64,000 nucleotides of DNA. It comes from Platycnemis pennipes (taxonomy: Eukaryota > Arthropoda > Insecta > Odonata > Platycnemididae). The notes beneath the pieces are model-generated. The model saw only the letters and a program-made list of their open reading frames with translations. It searched no databases and was not told the origin of the DNA. The stretch's first letter is position 1. The number at the start of each line of letters is the position of its first letter. Below, piece by piece: positions 1-11,245 of the stretch. The stretch lies in assembly GCA_933228895.1 (NCBI GenBank), contig OW121852.1, positions 58,322,872-58,386,871 on the forward strand. Reading direction: 5' to 3'. The position numbers and the translations under genes are program-made.

Positions 1-3000
1 TATATTTCTTACGCGGCAGTTTTATATTTATAATACTCCTTCAATCATAGGTTAATTCAGTACTCTTCTGGCGCACATTTTCACTGCAATACACCCGATG
101 AGTTACATCAAGGTTTTCAAACGCATTGTTAACAAAGTCAATGAATAACAAAAATGTAGCCATTATCAATGTGCAAAAAATGAATTTTAAATTTGTAATC
201 AGAGGGATGCATGCATACACAGTTTCATTCCTTTTGTGACTGAATACAATATAGCTTTCCGTAATCTGAAAAATAAAAGTCACGAGAAACACCACGGTAT
301 AAAAAGAAATTCTAAATTTAATAAAAAACTTTGAAACTATTATCCTGTGGCTCATACAAGCCAAGCGGGTCATGCACGATTTGAAGAAAATGCGATGGAT
401 ACGTAACGTAGCCGGAGAATGTGTTGGTACCTTTTGCGATGCCTCGGAGCGGAAACTTAGTCAGATATTTTCGGACAGGAGATTAGATGAGGTGAAATAT
501 TTACGGGGTTTGCAACATTCAACCGATATTTTGACACGTTTTGGAGATAACAAGCGAATGAAAATGCTGAAATAAGCAACTGAGGAGCAGTTATCGAAAC
601 CTTCTGACCAGCACATATTACAGCATTTTTATTTAAGGATATAACATTTTATACATGAGATAACACGGTCTAAACTTCTCTCTTTAGAATGATCTTTAGA
701 ATCTATAGGATACTTGACTTAAAATAATATTATACAAATCAAGAAGATGCAGAGAAAACATGGTAATGATAACATCCGATTTACATATCTGAATAAGACG
801 TAAATATAGACGTAAAATAGGACGTAAATATATTAAACTGTTAATTGGCTATTTCATGCATAACGCAAAGCAATTTACACTTTTCTAAAATACATCCCTT
901 TTAGCTCACGCAGCAGCAACGCAAGGAACGTTTCCAAGACCCAAATGGTATCTAGATACAACAGTCCGGAGTCCAAATGAATCGGAAAAATGGCTGTTTC
1001 TTCTCTGCTTCTCTTTTGGCCTTCAAAAGCCTTTCCTCTACGACTTTGGCAACGTGAAAGTGGATATGCATACTGATAAACTCGAGAACTGGATCAAGGA
1101 AAGTAATATGTTATTCCCAGTAGGACCATCTATGGGATCATAGGCATAAATAACATAACGGTCACTCGCCTTCCCCGAAAAACTGCAGCAACTACAAAGG
1201 AAACATTACAAGGAACCTATGACCTACAGTGAAACTTTTGACTCTACTATAGATGTAATAATACGTAAAACGTAACATTGCCACCTTGAAAACACTACTG
1301 AATAAGGGCTTGAGTGACGACATATGATAGACATGGTTTTGTTCGAAGAATGTACCATGGGTAAACGGATGATCAGTTTTATTCCACGTTCCATCGCTAA
1401 TTTTGAAATGTATAAAATGTTGAAATGCTATTGTTTAAATACCTTGAGAAAGTAATGCAATTATGTTATTCTTATTCTTTATCAAGATCAACATATGAAT
1501 GAAGTTGAGGGTATCAAAGAGAAGATTTTTTCATGAACGCCTTAGAACCAAACCACCGTAGTAAAAACTATGCGAACGATAGCTTCCAAATATTTCAGGG
1601 GATAAAAATACCTACAGGGTCTGAAATGTAAAATGCGATATGTCCCAACAAAGTGTTAGGAATATATAAAACAGATGCAATGAAAAGATACATAAAGGGC
1701 ATAAGGGAATTCCACCCGGTTTAAAATTCATAACGCCATGAGAACAACATGACAGACGTATGTTAATTATTCGTGCATCTCATAAGAATGTAGAACGAGA
1801 ATAAAAACAGGCCAAAAATGCTACGCATGAAATAAATTAAATTCTCACCGATCGATGGTACTATTCTAAGAAATAAATGCTTCCCTCTCGTTTCACCAGA
1901 TACGGGCTTAAAAGACAGATATGAAGAGAATCCTAATTCCAAGAGAACTGTGAATGACACAAATATACAATAAAAATTAGTGTACGTACTAAATATTGAG
2001 TGAAATGTGAAAAAAACCAATTGCTATTCCATTGTGACTGCTTCGTAATAGTTTCGCGAGACATAAATAACTCCTCGAAAAAGAAGAAAAATATTTCATT
2101 AGAATGAGACTGTTTAGCACAAGACGGCAAACTTTACTCTTAAGAGAATAAATCATGAAATAATTCAAGACATTTCCAATGCAAAAGCTATGAGCCGCCC
2201 TATTGCATATTTATTGGAGTCTTCAACTAAATTAAAAAGGCTTAAATGCAAAATAAAAATCCCCTAGAGTTTCAAAAGTGATGTGAAATTAATATCGGTG
2301 AATAGATCAAAAACCCCTGCATTTCCGAAATCTAGGTCGTCACTAGAAAGAGTGAGACGAGGAATTCTTAACTATTCACATTACCGCTCAGAATGGGAGC
2401 TCTGGAGGAGATCACTAATCATTATATTCCACATTATTTATCTCCAAACAATAAACAGAGTTACATTATTTATGAAAGTAGAGGGGAAAAATAAGCCTAA
2501 ATATTAATATGAGCTTAAATTCATAAGACACGGTACTTCAGGCGTGTATATTTTTCTCAATTTAAACAAATAGAACGACAAGATCTATCATACCTTGAAA
2601 CTTAAATAATGTACACGGATTTTCGTTCGCAATTACTTACGAGCCAAAAACTATAAAAAGACAAGGAGGCATCCACAAGAAAAGAACAGATTATCATTAA
2701 TTATTCAGTAAAATTACTTTTCATTGGGTAAATAGATCTTTACCACGTTTCACTCTGCGACTATGGATTCCTATGCCAACTATATATTCGGAAAATACGG
2801 CACAACGCGGAAGGGGGGTGCGGAGTGCTAAACACATTGGGTACTGATTGACATCTTTTGAGTTTCACGAGTCCGAAGTCAATGGACTGAATGCGGCAGC
2901 TACAAAATAACTACGCTTAAGAGACCTATGAATGTAAGATATCAGCGCATCACCCCAAGAGTAAAATAATTAACGAGACTACAACACTATGTCATTAATT

Positions 3001-3135
3001 ATTATTTACTATAACGTAACTTCCTCCTCCGAGTGTCCGGCTAGCATCAGGTTTCGTTGCCGTCATTTTTGCCGGAGACTCGAGAGGGGTCCCGCCTAAG
3101 GGTAGTCACGTCAGCCACCGTCGGATAGGTGGCAT
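1..3135. other. No recognisable gene; AT-rich DNA
   Basis: I see no coding region, RNA gene or transposon end that I can support. The open frames are short and unlike any family I know. The only small structure noted is a three-unit 12-bp repeat at 797-832. A GC-richer patch at about 3020-3135 lies directly before the 3136 duplication and is unidentified. Confidence 0.5.
797..832. repeat. 12-bp minisatellite, three units
   Basis: Three adjacent 12-base units begin GACGTAAA; units one and three are identical (GACGTAAATATA) and the middle one is GACGTAAAATAG. This is replication-slippage style DNA with no further meaning visible. Confidence 0.7.
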
Positions 3136-3493
3136 CCCAGCATGATTATTATTATTATTAGTTTTCTATAAAGACAAAATTGTCAATACGTTTTCTATCT
3201 ACATTCAAAATTAATTTAAATTTTTCAAAGTCACCATTGAAAATAAGGTATTTCATACGAACTAAATGCAACGTTAGCACATCTTGAACATTGTCAACAT
3301 CCTCAATATTTCTCCCAGCATGTACCCAGCATATTATTATTATTAGTTTTCTATCTAAAGACAAAATTGTCAATACGTTTTCTATCTACATTGAAAATTA
3401 GTAAAATTTTTCCAAGTCACCATTGAAAATAAGGTATTTAATACGAACTAAACCACGTTAGCACATCTTGAACATTGTCAACATCCTCAATAT
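3136..3493. repeat. Tandem duplication of a ~170-190 bp unit
   Basis: Unit one (3136-3324) and unit two (3325-3493) both begin CCCAGCAT plus a run of ATT triplets and both end with CCTCAATAT. Between these they share long matching blocks, including TTGTCAATACGTTTTCTATC and AGCACATCTTGAACATTGTC. Unit two is shorter because of several small deletions. The junction carries a partial extra CCCAGCATG at 3314-3322, suggesting slippage or unequal exchange. No coding potential is recognised. Confidence 0.85.
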
Positions 3494-6369
3494 CTTATTA
3501 CGTTTTAGATCGACTTGCCGTCCCACGGCTAACAATATTCTGGCATAAAATCTCTAAAAGAGTCACTAATGGCAAAAATTTTCTTTTCACAGAGTCGTTC
3601 ATATCATTATCATGTACTTTTATGGAATCGCAAACTATAATCAATGTCCATTTACGCACAATAACGGACCGTCATTTATCACCACGTACATACTCATATC
3701 AATCCGTTCTGATTAATCCCCCGAGTTAAAATTTCAGGTTCTTCAATCATATCGCACTACACACCAAACGCAAAGTGAGGCATATGATACGAAAAATGGA
3801 AATTTCATGCATTTGCTAAACTAAAAACATGTAACTTAACTTGAAATTATTGAATTATAAAAAAACATTGAATTATATAGGTGCTGAATTGAAATTTTAT
3901 ACACTTCTCAGACACAATCTTATGACGGGCTTTTTAACTGAGAGAAGCAAGCCTATTTATTGTCTTGCTGATACGTTTGGTTTGTGGGACAAAGAAAGCC
4001 AGTTATCTTGTTGCAAATAGGCAATGAAATTGAAAAACAATTCAAAATGGAAAACAAAGACTACAGAAACTACCTTCATACCACTATAAACTCAACATGC
4101 CGGTAATTCCTCGAAAAAAATACTATAGCCATTCAACACAATGGCCCATGTCCGCGTGAACCGAATTAATTTCTCCCTCAATAACCATCCCTCACCAGCC
4201 AAATTCCTTCCAAGATTCCGGGGACTGACTTCCCCTCACAAAAGCACGAGGGACCATTGAGCGGGAGAAATAGGATCCGAGCAGAATTACTTAGATGCAC
4301 AAGCTCGTGAGGCCGCTTAAGCTTTCACCACGAATCGATCCAAAGTGACTCCTCAGAGTGGCTCGCTCCTCCAGACTTAATTAACGACCATTCATGCCCC
4401 GGAAACTATCTCCGAACTTTCCCTCTTGCAGGAATCTCAAACTTCATCGGCACGCTAAGGTGCACGATATGCTATGAATCTAAAATACTCGTCACAGTCA
4501 GTACAGGACGTGAAAGGGTAGTGGGAGTTGGGGTTCTAACCACCAGATCCATCGATGACTACTTCACTCCCCGCTACCTAATGGATAAAGCATATGACAA
4601 TAAAGTTGAACAGGTGTATCATGCATAAAACAATCTGCTTAGAAAATTGACACTGGCTATCACTTATCACAGCGGCTGTCCCACTATTTATATAGGAGTT
4701 CATTTCCCATTCACGTTAAACAACTCGTTAGTTATCGGCCAGTTCTTTCAACGAATTATAACCCTCTCATGAGAAATACCGGCCAAAAATTATAAAAATT
4801 CTTTTTTTTTCGGATGACCCGTTTCGAAAGAAATTCCACCACAAATGCGCGAAACAATCACTGCGGAGCTCTCACACTAGGAAACTGACGCACATACTAA
4901 TGATTCACATTCAGAGCGTGATTTTTATTAGATGATGTAGGAAATATATTTTCAGATTATATGGAAAAACATATACATTTCTTTTAACTTTTTCTATAAA
5001 GAACTATAAATCACCAGCGTTGACAAAGGTCGACGCGGGCTACACTTAAAGACTAATTGAGTTTGACTTGATAGGATCTATTTATAATGGATCCTGTCTT
5101 TTAATTTCTGATGGGATTCAATGTTTTAAAAAAACTCTATTAAGTAAGGAATTAAATTTATCCTGGCTGAGTGGAAACACGACTCCGCATTTGATGTAAC
5201 TATCAATGCCTGCCAGATGTTCATGGTCAAAAGCTGAAAGACGGAGATACTATCAAGGTTTCCTGTTGCATCTCGTCGCCATGGAGAGAATTCAAACATG
5301 AGATGGGTTTAACAAATATAAATTCGGACGCTCAGATACCCCGACAAATAACGCCCCTTAAGCCTGAAGAGAAGATATAACTGGAGCCAGCGCATCTCTT
5401 ACCCAAACACACCAAAATAGGGCGACGGAGTGTTATCGGAGTCGAAATCACATGTCTATATACATCCCGGGCCAAGAGAATGCACACTGGCCTGCTATTA
5501 AATTACGCCGGGAGCCGTGGGAATTCGCCGAATTGCATTGTGAGTGCCGCCTTCCATCTTCAAGGTCTACGGAAAGAATTGCACACAAAAGAATTAACAA
5601 AAGAAAAGGAAGTGATAGGATGGATGAAGTTATTCAATTGCCTCAAAGAGTGCAGTAGGGCGCTTTTCTTATCTATTACTTCCACAAGAACTTCCTGAGA
5701 ATTCATTACTTGTAATGCTTCCTCCGAAAGCGTTTACGCCTCGTCTGAAAACAAAACGGCCTATTCGCCGACGGACTCAGCAAGTTGAAGCACGATTATG
5801 CCAAAAAAAGTAAAACGGATTTATACCGAGATGCATTTTAAACGCGATTTATCCAAATTGGTTCTTAAATCACTGCACGACAAGAATTTAAAATGGATGC
5901 AAATAGCCAAACCATATCAAGACTCTCCATAAAAACGATCGCTAATGGCTGCCTGACCCTGAAAAAAGGTACATATTCTAAGATAAAACGCTCACATTTG
6001 ATAAACATGGCAAGCGCATGACAATGATTTTTTTACGTAAATGGATGTTTCAATATATTTGTTCCTAAGAAATAGGAATATGAAACTAGGAGATTTTTAT
6101 TCCTAAAGAAAGAACATAAAAACCATTTCAAGAATGGTGCGATGATAAAGGAAATTTACCCACGAACCAAGTCCATTCTTTATCTTCCCCAAATCGGCGA
6201 GATGAATATCGCATTAAATAACCAAAGATTCACCATTCCCAGAAGATAATACATTTTTTAACTTATAAAAACAGATTAAGCTACTCCCCACTATTAACAC
6301 CATGATGGCTACAATGTACTGCAAGCGACATACGCATGTTACCCCGGGGGCGACAATGAAACTAGATTT
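3494..6369. other. No recognisable gene
   Basis: AT-rich DNA with moderately GC-richer patches around 4140-4460 and 5330-5560. Open frames at 5452-5658 and 5480-5698 overlap in different frames and match no family I recognise. I see no transposon ends. Confidence 0.45.
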
Positions 6370-6723
6370 GGGGTGCTTGGAAAGAATTACGCTAGAAAAA
6401 CATTACGTTTTATACGGCCTCTAACGGAGTCTATACATGCATCAAAACAATAAATAACGATTAAACTGTACCTAAATTACATGAAATGAAATAAAATACA
6501 GAATGAAATTTTCAATCGGTTAAAGGCGAAGCAGGTTTCAGGCTTAGAATTAATTCTCTGGGGAATCAAAAGCATGAAATAAATAACCCCAGGCGAAAGC
6601 CGCCGGTGCGATGAAATTTAGGTACAGTTTCATCGTTATTTATTGTTTTGATGCATGCATAGACTCCGTTAGAGGCCGTATAAAACGTGATGTTTTTCTA
6701 GCGTAATTCTTTCCAAGCACCCC
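6370..6723. repeat. Long inverted repeat, ~109-bp arms, 136-bp spacer
   Basis: The left arm (6370-6478) and right arm (6615-6723) are reverse complements with few mismatches. For example GGGGTGCTTGGAAAGAATTA on the left is met by its complement ending CCAAGCACCCC on the right. The spacer 6479-6614 holds no recognised gene. The right arm continues without a gap into the Penelope-like frame starting at 6724, whereas the left flank is unrelated. This fits a rearranged, partly inverted copy of a retroelement or a MITE-like structure next to one. Confidence 0.85.
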
Positions 6724-7187
6724 TAACAATCTGCACCCTCTTACCACCCGCCAACATAAATATGAATTCAAGTGCTCTTGTAAAAACGTAGTCTACATGC
6801 TTACTTGTGATCACTGCCCGTCCTTCTACGTAGGACACTGCACTACTCCGCACTCAATCCGAATTAATAATCACCGCTCTTCCACAAAAGCCAGATGTAA
6901 CTTTCCTGTCTCCATCCACTCAGCAAACCACAATCTTTCTTTTGACAACTGCTTCTCACTCACCATCCTTGAAACCCTCCCTGAAACTGCATCTTCCCCA
7001 GAAGTTAAAACTAGATAAATGGCGTACATCTGGACTTTAAAAGCATTCAGGCCAATGGAATTAACATTTCTCCCAACCCCCCACCATTTTCCTTTTTCCT
7101 TCGCCCCTCTCCCAACCCCACTCTCGACCCCTTCGACAGCACGCCTCAAAACCATCAGTTGTCTCTTGGCCGAAGAAGGTGCTTGAC
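6724..7187 (+). pseudogene. Penelope-like retroelement, GIY-YIG endonuclease end (broken)
   Basis: The translated frame reads HKYEFKCSC then NVVYMLTCDHCPSFYVGHC, followed by an IRINNHR block and a histidine/phenylalanine block (SANHNLSFDNCF). This order matches the C-terminal GIY-YIG nuclease of Penelope-like elements, with VVY and YVG standing for the GIY and YIG strands. An in-frame TAA at 7016-7018 interrupts it. Beyond the stop the same frame gives YIWTLKAFRPMEL, resembling the usual closing block of these proteins. A pyrimidine-rich proline-coding tail and a frame end at about 7187 follow. No reverse transcriptase domain lies upstream, because the copy is cut at the inverted-repeat arm. 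The family assignment is by motif pattern only. Confidence 0.65.
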
Positions 7188-7197
7188 GCGCCGAAAC
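7170..7197 (+). ncRNA. Hammerhead-like core at Penelope-like 3' end (degenerate)
   Basis: CCGAAGA, then a hairpin (GGTGC 7178-7182, loop TTGAC, GCGCC 7188-7192), then GAAAC (7193-7197). This resembles the hammerhead arrangement CUGANGA - stem II - GAAA known from Penelope-like elements, but the second core base is C instead of U, an extra A precedes the stem, and I find no convincing stem I or cleavage triplet. It is probably an inactive relic. Confidence 0.4.
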
Positions 7198-7215
7198 AGT
7201 TCCGAACAATTGTGA

Positions 7216-9135
7216 GTGTCCTTTATTTATTTTGTGCCTGTGTTTTTGATTCTGTGTTTTATCCTTGCTCGTCGAGAACTTGTATACTTGCTCCGCTGAG
7301 CTTTTTTCAATTCAAAGGGTAGGAAATAGGCAGGGTCAACATCCCTGGAACTAGAAGAGAGGGGGTGGGAAATAAACAAGTGTGAAGGAGTTGGGAATAT
7401 GAACGATATTGAAAAGAAATCGAGTAGGAGTGGTGTCGAACGACAATTATCATTACACCAGTCTGCTAGTTCTCACGGAGATTCCATGTAATGTACACTC
7501 TTCCACTAAAACGCTTCTTTCCATTAACTATTCCTCCCTTCGGCTTTGCATAATTTCTAGTACTCATAGCTCGGAACTAAAATGTGTAACTTTATACAAT
7601 CAATTTCTTGCATCTACCTTATTGAGCTAATTTAAATTTCTACATTTCAACTAATTCACAAATTGTTTATTTCACCCAATAATCACAAACTAGCTGTAGA
7701 TTCACCTAGAAATCTATTTCAGGAATGATTATTCCTCTCCTAAAATGCCAAAAACCATTCATTTTACCCAACTTTCTGCCCATCAACATCTCACAATCCC
7801 AAAACAGATCTGCATATTAAGCGTAACTTAAAAATGTTAATCCTTCTTCCCAAAGTCCAAATTTCAAGCCACTTATAATGCCACTCGCAGTACCATATTC
7901 ATCGCCTCTTCATATCAATTTATCGTGATGACTTCACGCCCAACCCTCACTTTAGATCAAATTCCCGCATACATTACTAATATATTCCACCTGTGCTTTA
8001 GTAAATGGCTCCCTAATTTTCTTCAATTTCAATCTCCTGGAAAATCTAACCACCCTCGTGAGATTAATTGTTTTTCATTCCCAAGGAAATTCCTCGAGAA
8101 CGCTACGAGAGGAGATGAAGAGAAAGGACGAACATGGTTGATGGTCGTAATCAACCCTCCGCTTCCCATCCAAGTGGCGCCGCATAAAGTTATTCACGAG
8201 AGGAAGGCCCATGCGTACAGTACTCCACAGAGCGGTTGAATATAAATTATAAGCATCCTTCGCCGCTTGGCATATTGGGTATGATGAAAATAAAAATTCA
8301 CCGAAACGGTGGCAGGGCGAGAGTTAACACGAAGAGTCAAGACTTCCCAGATAACATATACCGATGTTGAATTCACACCGAGGAGTGGTCGTTCCCCACT
8401 ATGATAATATCCGATTTACCGTTTTTTAATTCCCAAAAGCACCTTGTGTTAACTTTATTATCTGTGCTGCAAACGTTATGGCCGATCGACAATTGCTTAG
8501 CACTTTTATAGTCCATAATACACACTAAAAATAAAGCAACTCACTTGTACATATGAAACAAGAAAGAGAGACAATTGAAATATGAATTATACGCATAAAA
8601 AGGGGGGAGAAAGTTAAATATGAGTAAAAATGTTGAAACGTACACAATATAAGAACCAACAGAGGTTTATTCAAGGGTTGACATGTAGTGTAGATAATAT
8701 TTGGGGATGCGAAGGAAGTTTGTACATTCCAAATGGCAATGGTGAGGACATGAATGACTGTATAAGGACGAACCAGAAAGAGCTACAGTTACTGCCAGGC
8801 GCACATAGATGTTATGCAAGGACACTACACATGCGTGTAAATCCTCAGGCTAACAACACAAAATAATCAAGTACCATGGAAATAAAAACAGACTGAAAGC
8901 CAACAAACAGACTAGGAGCATCTAAGGAATTCTAATAAAAGGAATTTCATTTTCCTTGTCCCAGATGTGTGTTCATTCATTTAGTCAACATTTTAGAAAA
9001 TATGAGAAATTAAAATCGATAATGAATTCAATTCTTCACTTGTGATCAAAATTAAGTTAATTTTAGATGTTAAAGCATAGATTTTCGCAGCACGACGAAT
9101 TCTTATTTCGTCTGGATGGATGTTTCAGGTTTATA
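7216..9135. other. No recognisable gene
   Basis: Mixed AT-rich DNA. Frames at 7409-7630, 7925-8239 and 8630-8866 show no domains, repeats or membrane pattern I recognise. The first part (to about 7320) may still be 3' flank of the Penelope-like copy. Confidence 0.4.
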
Positions 9136-9325
9136 CTGCGTTGATAATTTCCTACCTCGAACTTTCACTACTATTACAGAAACCATCTTCAGGAGCAATA
9201 AAAGTATTCAAAGGTGCAAAGATAGCAATCCAGAGCTCGCCAATTGAGATATTCCCTGTAAGATTTCTCTTTAAGATATTCCCTGTATTGGGGCGAAAGC
9301 TAGAGATAGGAAATTATCAACGCAG
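9136..9325. repeat. 23-bp inverted repeat pair
   Basis: CTGCGTTGATAATTTCCTAC at 9136-9155 (arm to 9158) is matched in reverse complement at 9303-9325 with one mismatch. The intervening DNA also has a short direct repeat (AGATATTCCCTGTA at about 9247 and 9272). It could be the remnant of a small palindromic element. Confidence 0.65.
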
Positions 9326-9391
9326 CAGAAGCCAAACCTTCAGACTAAACTGCACAGTTTCAGGTGTAACTTGGTGGAACTGCATGTTTAT

Positions 9392-9496
9392 GTAAAGTAA
9401 AATAAAATACTATATATATCCCACCCTATTTTTAATTCACCATAATTAGAATTAAAAATAGTGTGGAATATAAATAGTATTTTATTTTACTTTTAC
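9392..9496. repeat. MITE-like palindrome with 14-bp flanking direct repeat
   Basis: The arms of about 47 bp (from 9392 and ending 9496) are imperfect reverse complements around a short centre near 9441-9448; each outer end is built on GTAAA-AGTAAAATAAAATAC. The 14-base sequence ACCTTCAGACTAAA occurs at 9336-9349 and again at 9495-9508, bracketing the palindrome and 42 bp of left flank. It looks like an insertion or templated repair event. No coding capacity. Confidence 0.75.
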
Positions 9497-9656
9497 CTTC
9501 AGACTAAATGAGGAAGCGGCATCAGATGAATCATATTAGGCACAGTCTTATATTTTGCTATTGATAAGAGACCTGGACTATCAATACGGTTTCTCAGAAA
9601 GCTACAAAAGCCTTCAAGACCTGTTATTTCCGTGGGGCGCTAATATTCAATTAGGG

Positions 9657-9683
9657 CAGGGGTTCCCAAACTGGGGGGCGCGC
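9657..9683 (+). mobile_element. Solo hAT-type terminal sequence
   Basis: CAGGGGTTCCCAAACTGGGG followed by GGCGCGC has the form common at hAT transposon ends (CAGGGGT-CCAAACT). I find no matching opposite end nearby, so this is probably a truncated copy running to the right for an unknown distance. Confidence 0.5.
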
Positions 9684-10929
9684 AATTGACTCATCCAGAA
9701 CATAATTGAGAGAATTAAATACGGAACGTCTCAAGAAGGAAGAAGAAGGAATGAGAAGTTCATGGGCTAAATAAATAGGGATTTCACTAATTAAGAACTA
9801 CCAGGATGCACTTCACTAGTAATTGATATAGAATGCAACGCATGGCTGCAATTAACCAATCTTAGGATAGAAACAATTCTAATGACAATCTAGAAACTAA
9901 TTAAAAAAAAAAATCATAAAGCAAGTAGCACACATATCTGTAGGATGTGTAAAATAAACACCGTATGAGCCAAAGGTTTCAACAAATCGATACCAGGATG
10001 CAATACCGAGAAGTTGCGTTAATTCATTGACCTGCATTTTCCTTAAATGTAGACGTTCAGAAAGGAATACTTTCTCACTCCCTAAGCATCATATTAGTAT
10101 TATCTACCACTCATAAAAAAGCATTCTAGACAAATTACTTACTTGTAAATAGATAATATTAACAAAACTCAAGTGTATCCACAGTCGGGAAAATGCTTAG
10201 AAACACGTATCAAAGGTATAAAATGAATCTTTAAGAAAGATTTCATCTCAAATCTAGGAAAAAGTTTAATTCAGATAACTTTCGAATATAACGTCAGGAA
10301 AGGAAATTGCCAGGAAAATTCTTCCAAATAACAGGGAGAGAAAAAAGGAACGAGTCTCAGCCTGAGAGAGAAAAGGAGGAATTTTAATTCAAATGCCATC
10401 AAGATGTCATAGGTAGGCGGCAGAGCAGAAATGAATAAGGATATGAGAGAAAATAAATCGCGCAATTTAAAAGGAAACACGAAAGAGTAAGCAAAATGAG
10501 ACGAGAAGAGGAAACAAGGGGCAACCCGATTCAAGACAGCGAGGAAATGAGATCTTACTACGGCGTATCGATAAGGAAAGAAAAGAAGACTGTAACGTCA
10601 GGATATCTCGGTTAAAAATAGTTTTTAAAAAGGAATCACGATATAGTGGTGTGGAAAAACCTCCTTCGTATCATGTGGAAAGACTAATGAAAAATAAAGG
10701 GCAACAATTTTATTTAAAAATACAAGGGAGAATCCAGGTTTACAACATTAACATGGAGAATAATCTTATAAAAATGAAGCAACGTATAAACTGCGTTTAA
10801 TGGTTCATAAATTTCAATAATGCTAAAATAAATATACTGAAAAACATATGATATTTTAATAAATGAATTCATTGAAACCACTTTTGGGAATGATAGAAAA
10901 TTAGAAGCAAATATATAAGGAGCTCCGAT
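9684..10929. other. No recognisable gene
   Basis: AT-rich sequence. It may include the body of the hAT fragment beginning at 9657, but no transposase similarity is visible. The purine-rich tract at about 10320-10590 creates a spurious minus-strand frame. Confidence 0.4.
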
Positions 10930-10934
10930 TGCTG

Positions 10935-11235
10935 GGGTTGAGTCGTATTGTCTAACCCAACTTACTAATTGTAAGACTGATACAAAAACTATGCTAGCAG
11001 TAGAATTAAATCCGCAGATGGAGTAATAATCTCTCTACTCTCCACGAAAGCCACAAAGGGATCAACGCTTTAAAGACCCATCCGAGAGTCCGGGTATTTT
11101 GCTTAGCGAGGTCCCCGACAGCACTCAAAACAGGGTCCCGAATAGCATTGACACCTCTAAATAACTGCCGGTGTTCGAACCGAGGCCCTCGGATTTGGAA
11201 GCAGAAACTCTACCACATCAATCCCTCAATTCTCG
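10935..11235 (-). mobile_element. Probable tRNA-derived SINE
   Basis: On the minus strand a tRNA-like head reads TGATGTGGTAGAGTTTCTG (A-box-like, about 11211-11229), then, after about 35 bases, GGTTCGAACACC (B box, 11170-11181), the spacing of an RNA polymerase III promoter. The stems of a real tRNA do not close, so it is not a functional tRNA. The sequence continuing to about 10935 (dinucleotide patches such as GGGGACCTCGC and ACTCTCGGATGGG) is taken as the SINE body. The lower boundary is a guess. Confidence 0.5.
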
Positions 11236-11245
11236 GATTACTGCT

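Noticed and set aside
6871..7209. 112-codon minus-strand frame
   Set aside because: Shadow of the Penelope-like plus-strand coding region and its pyrimidine-rich tail.
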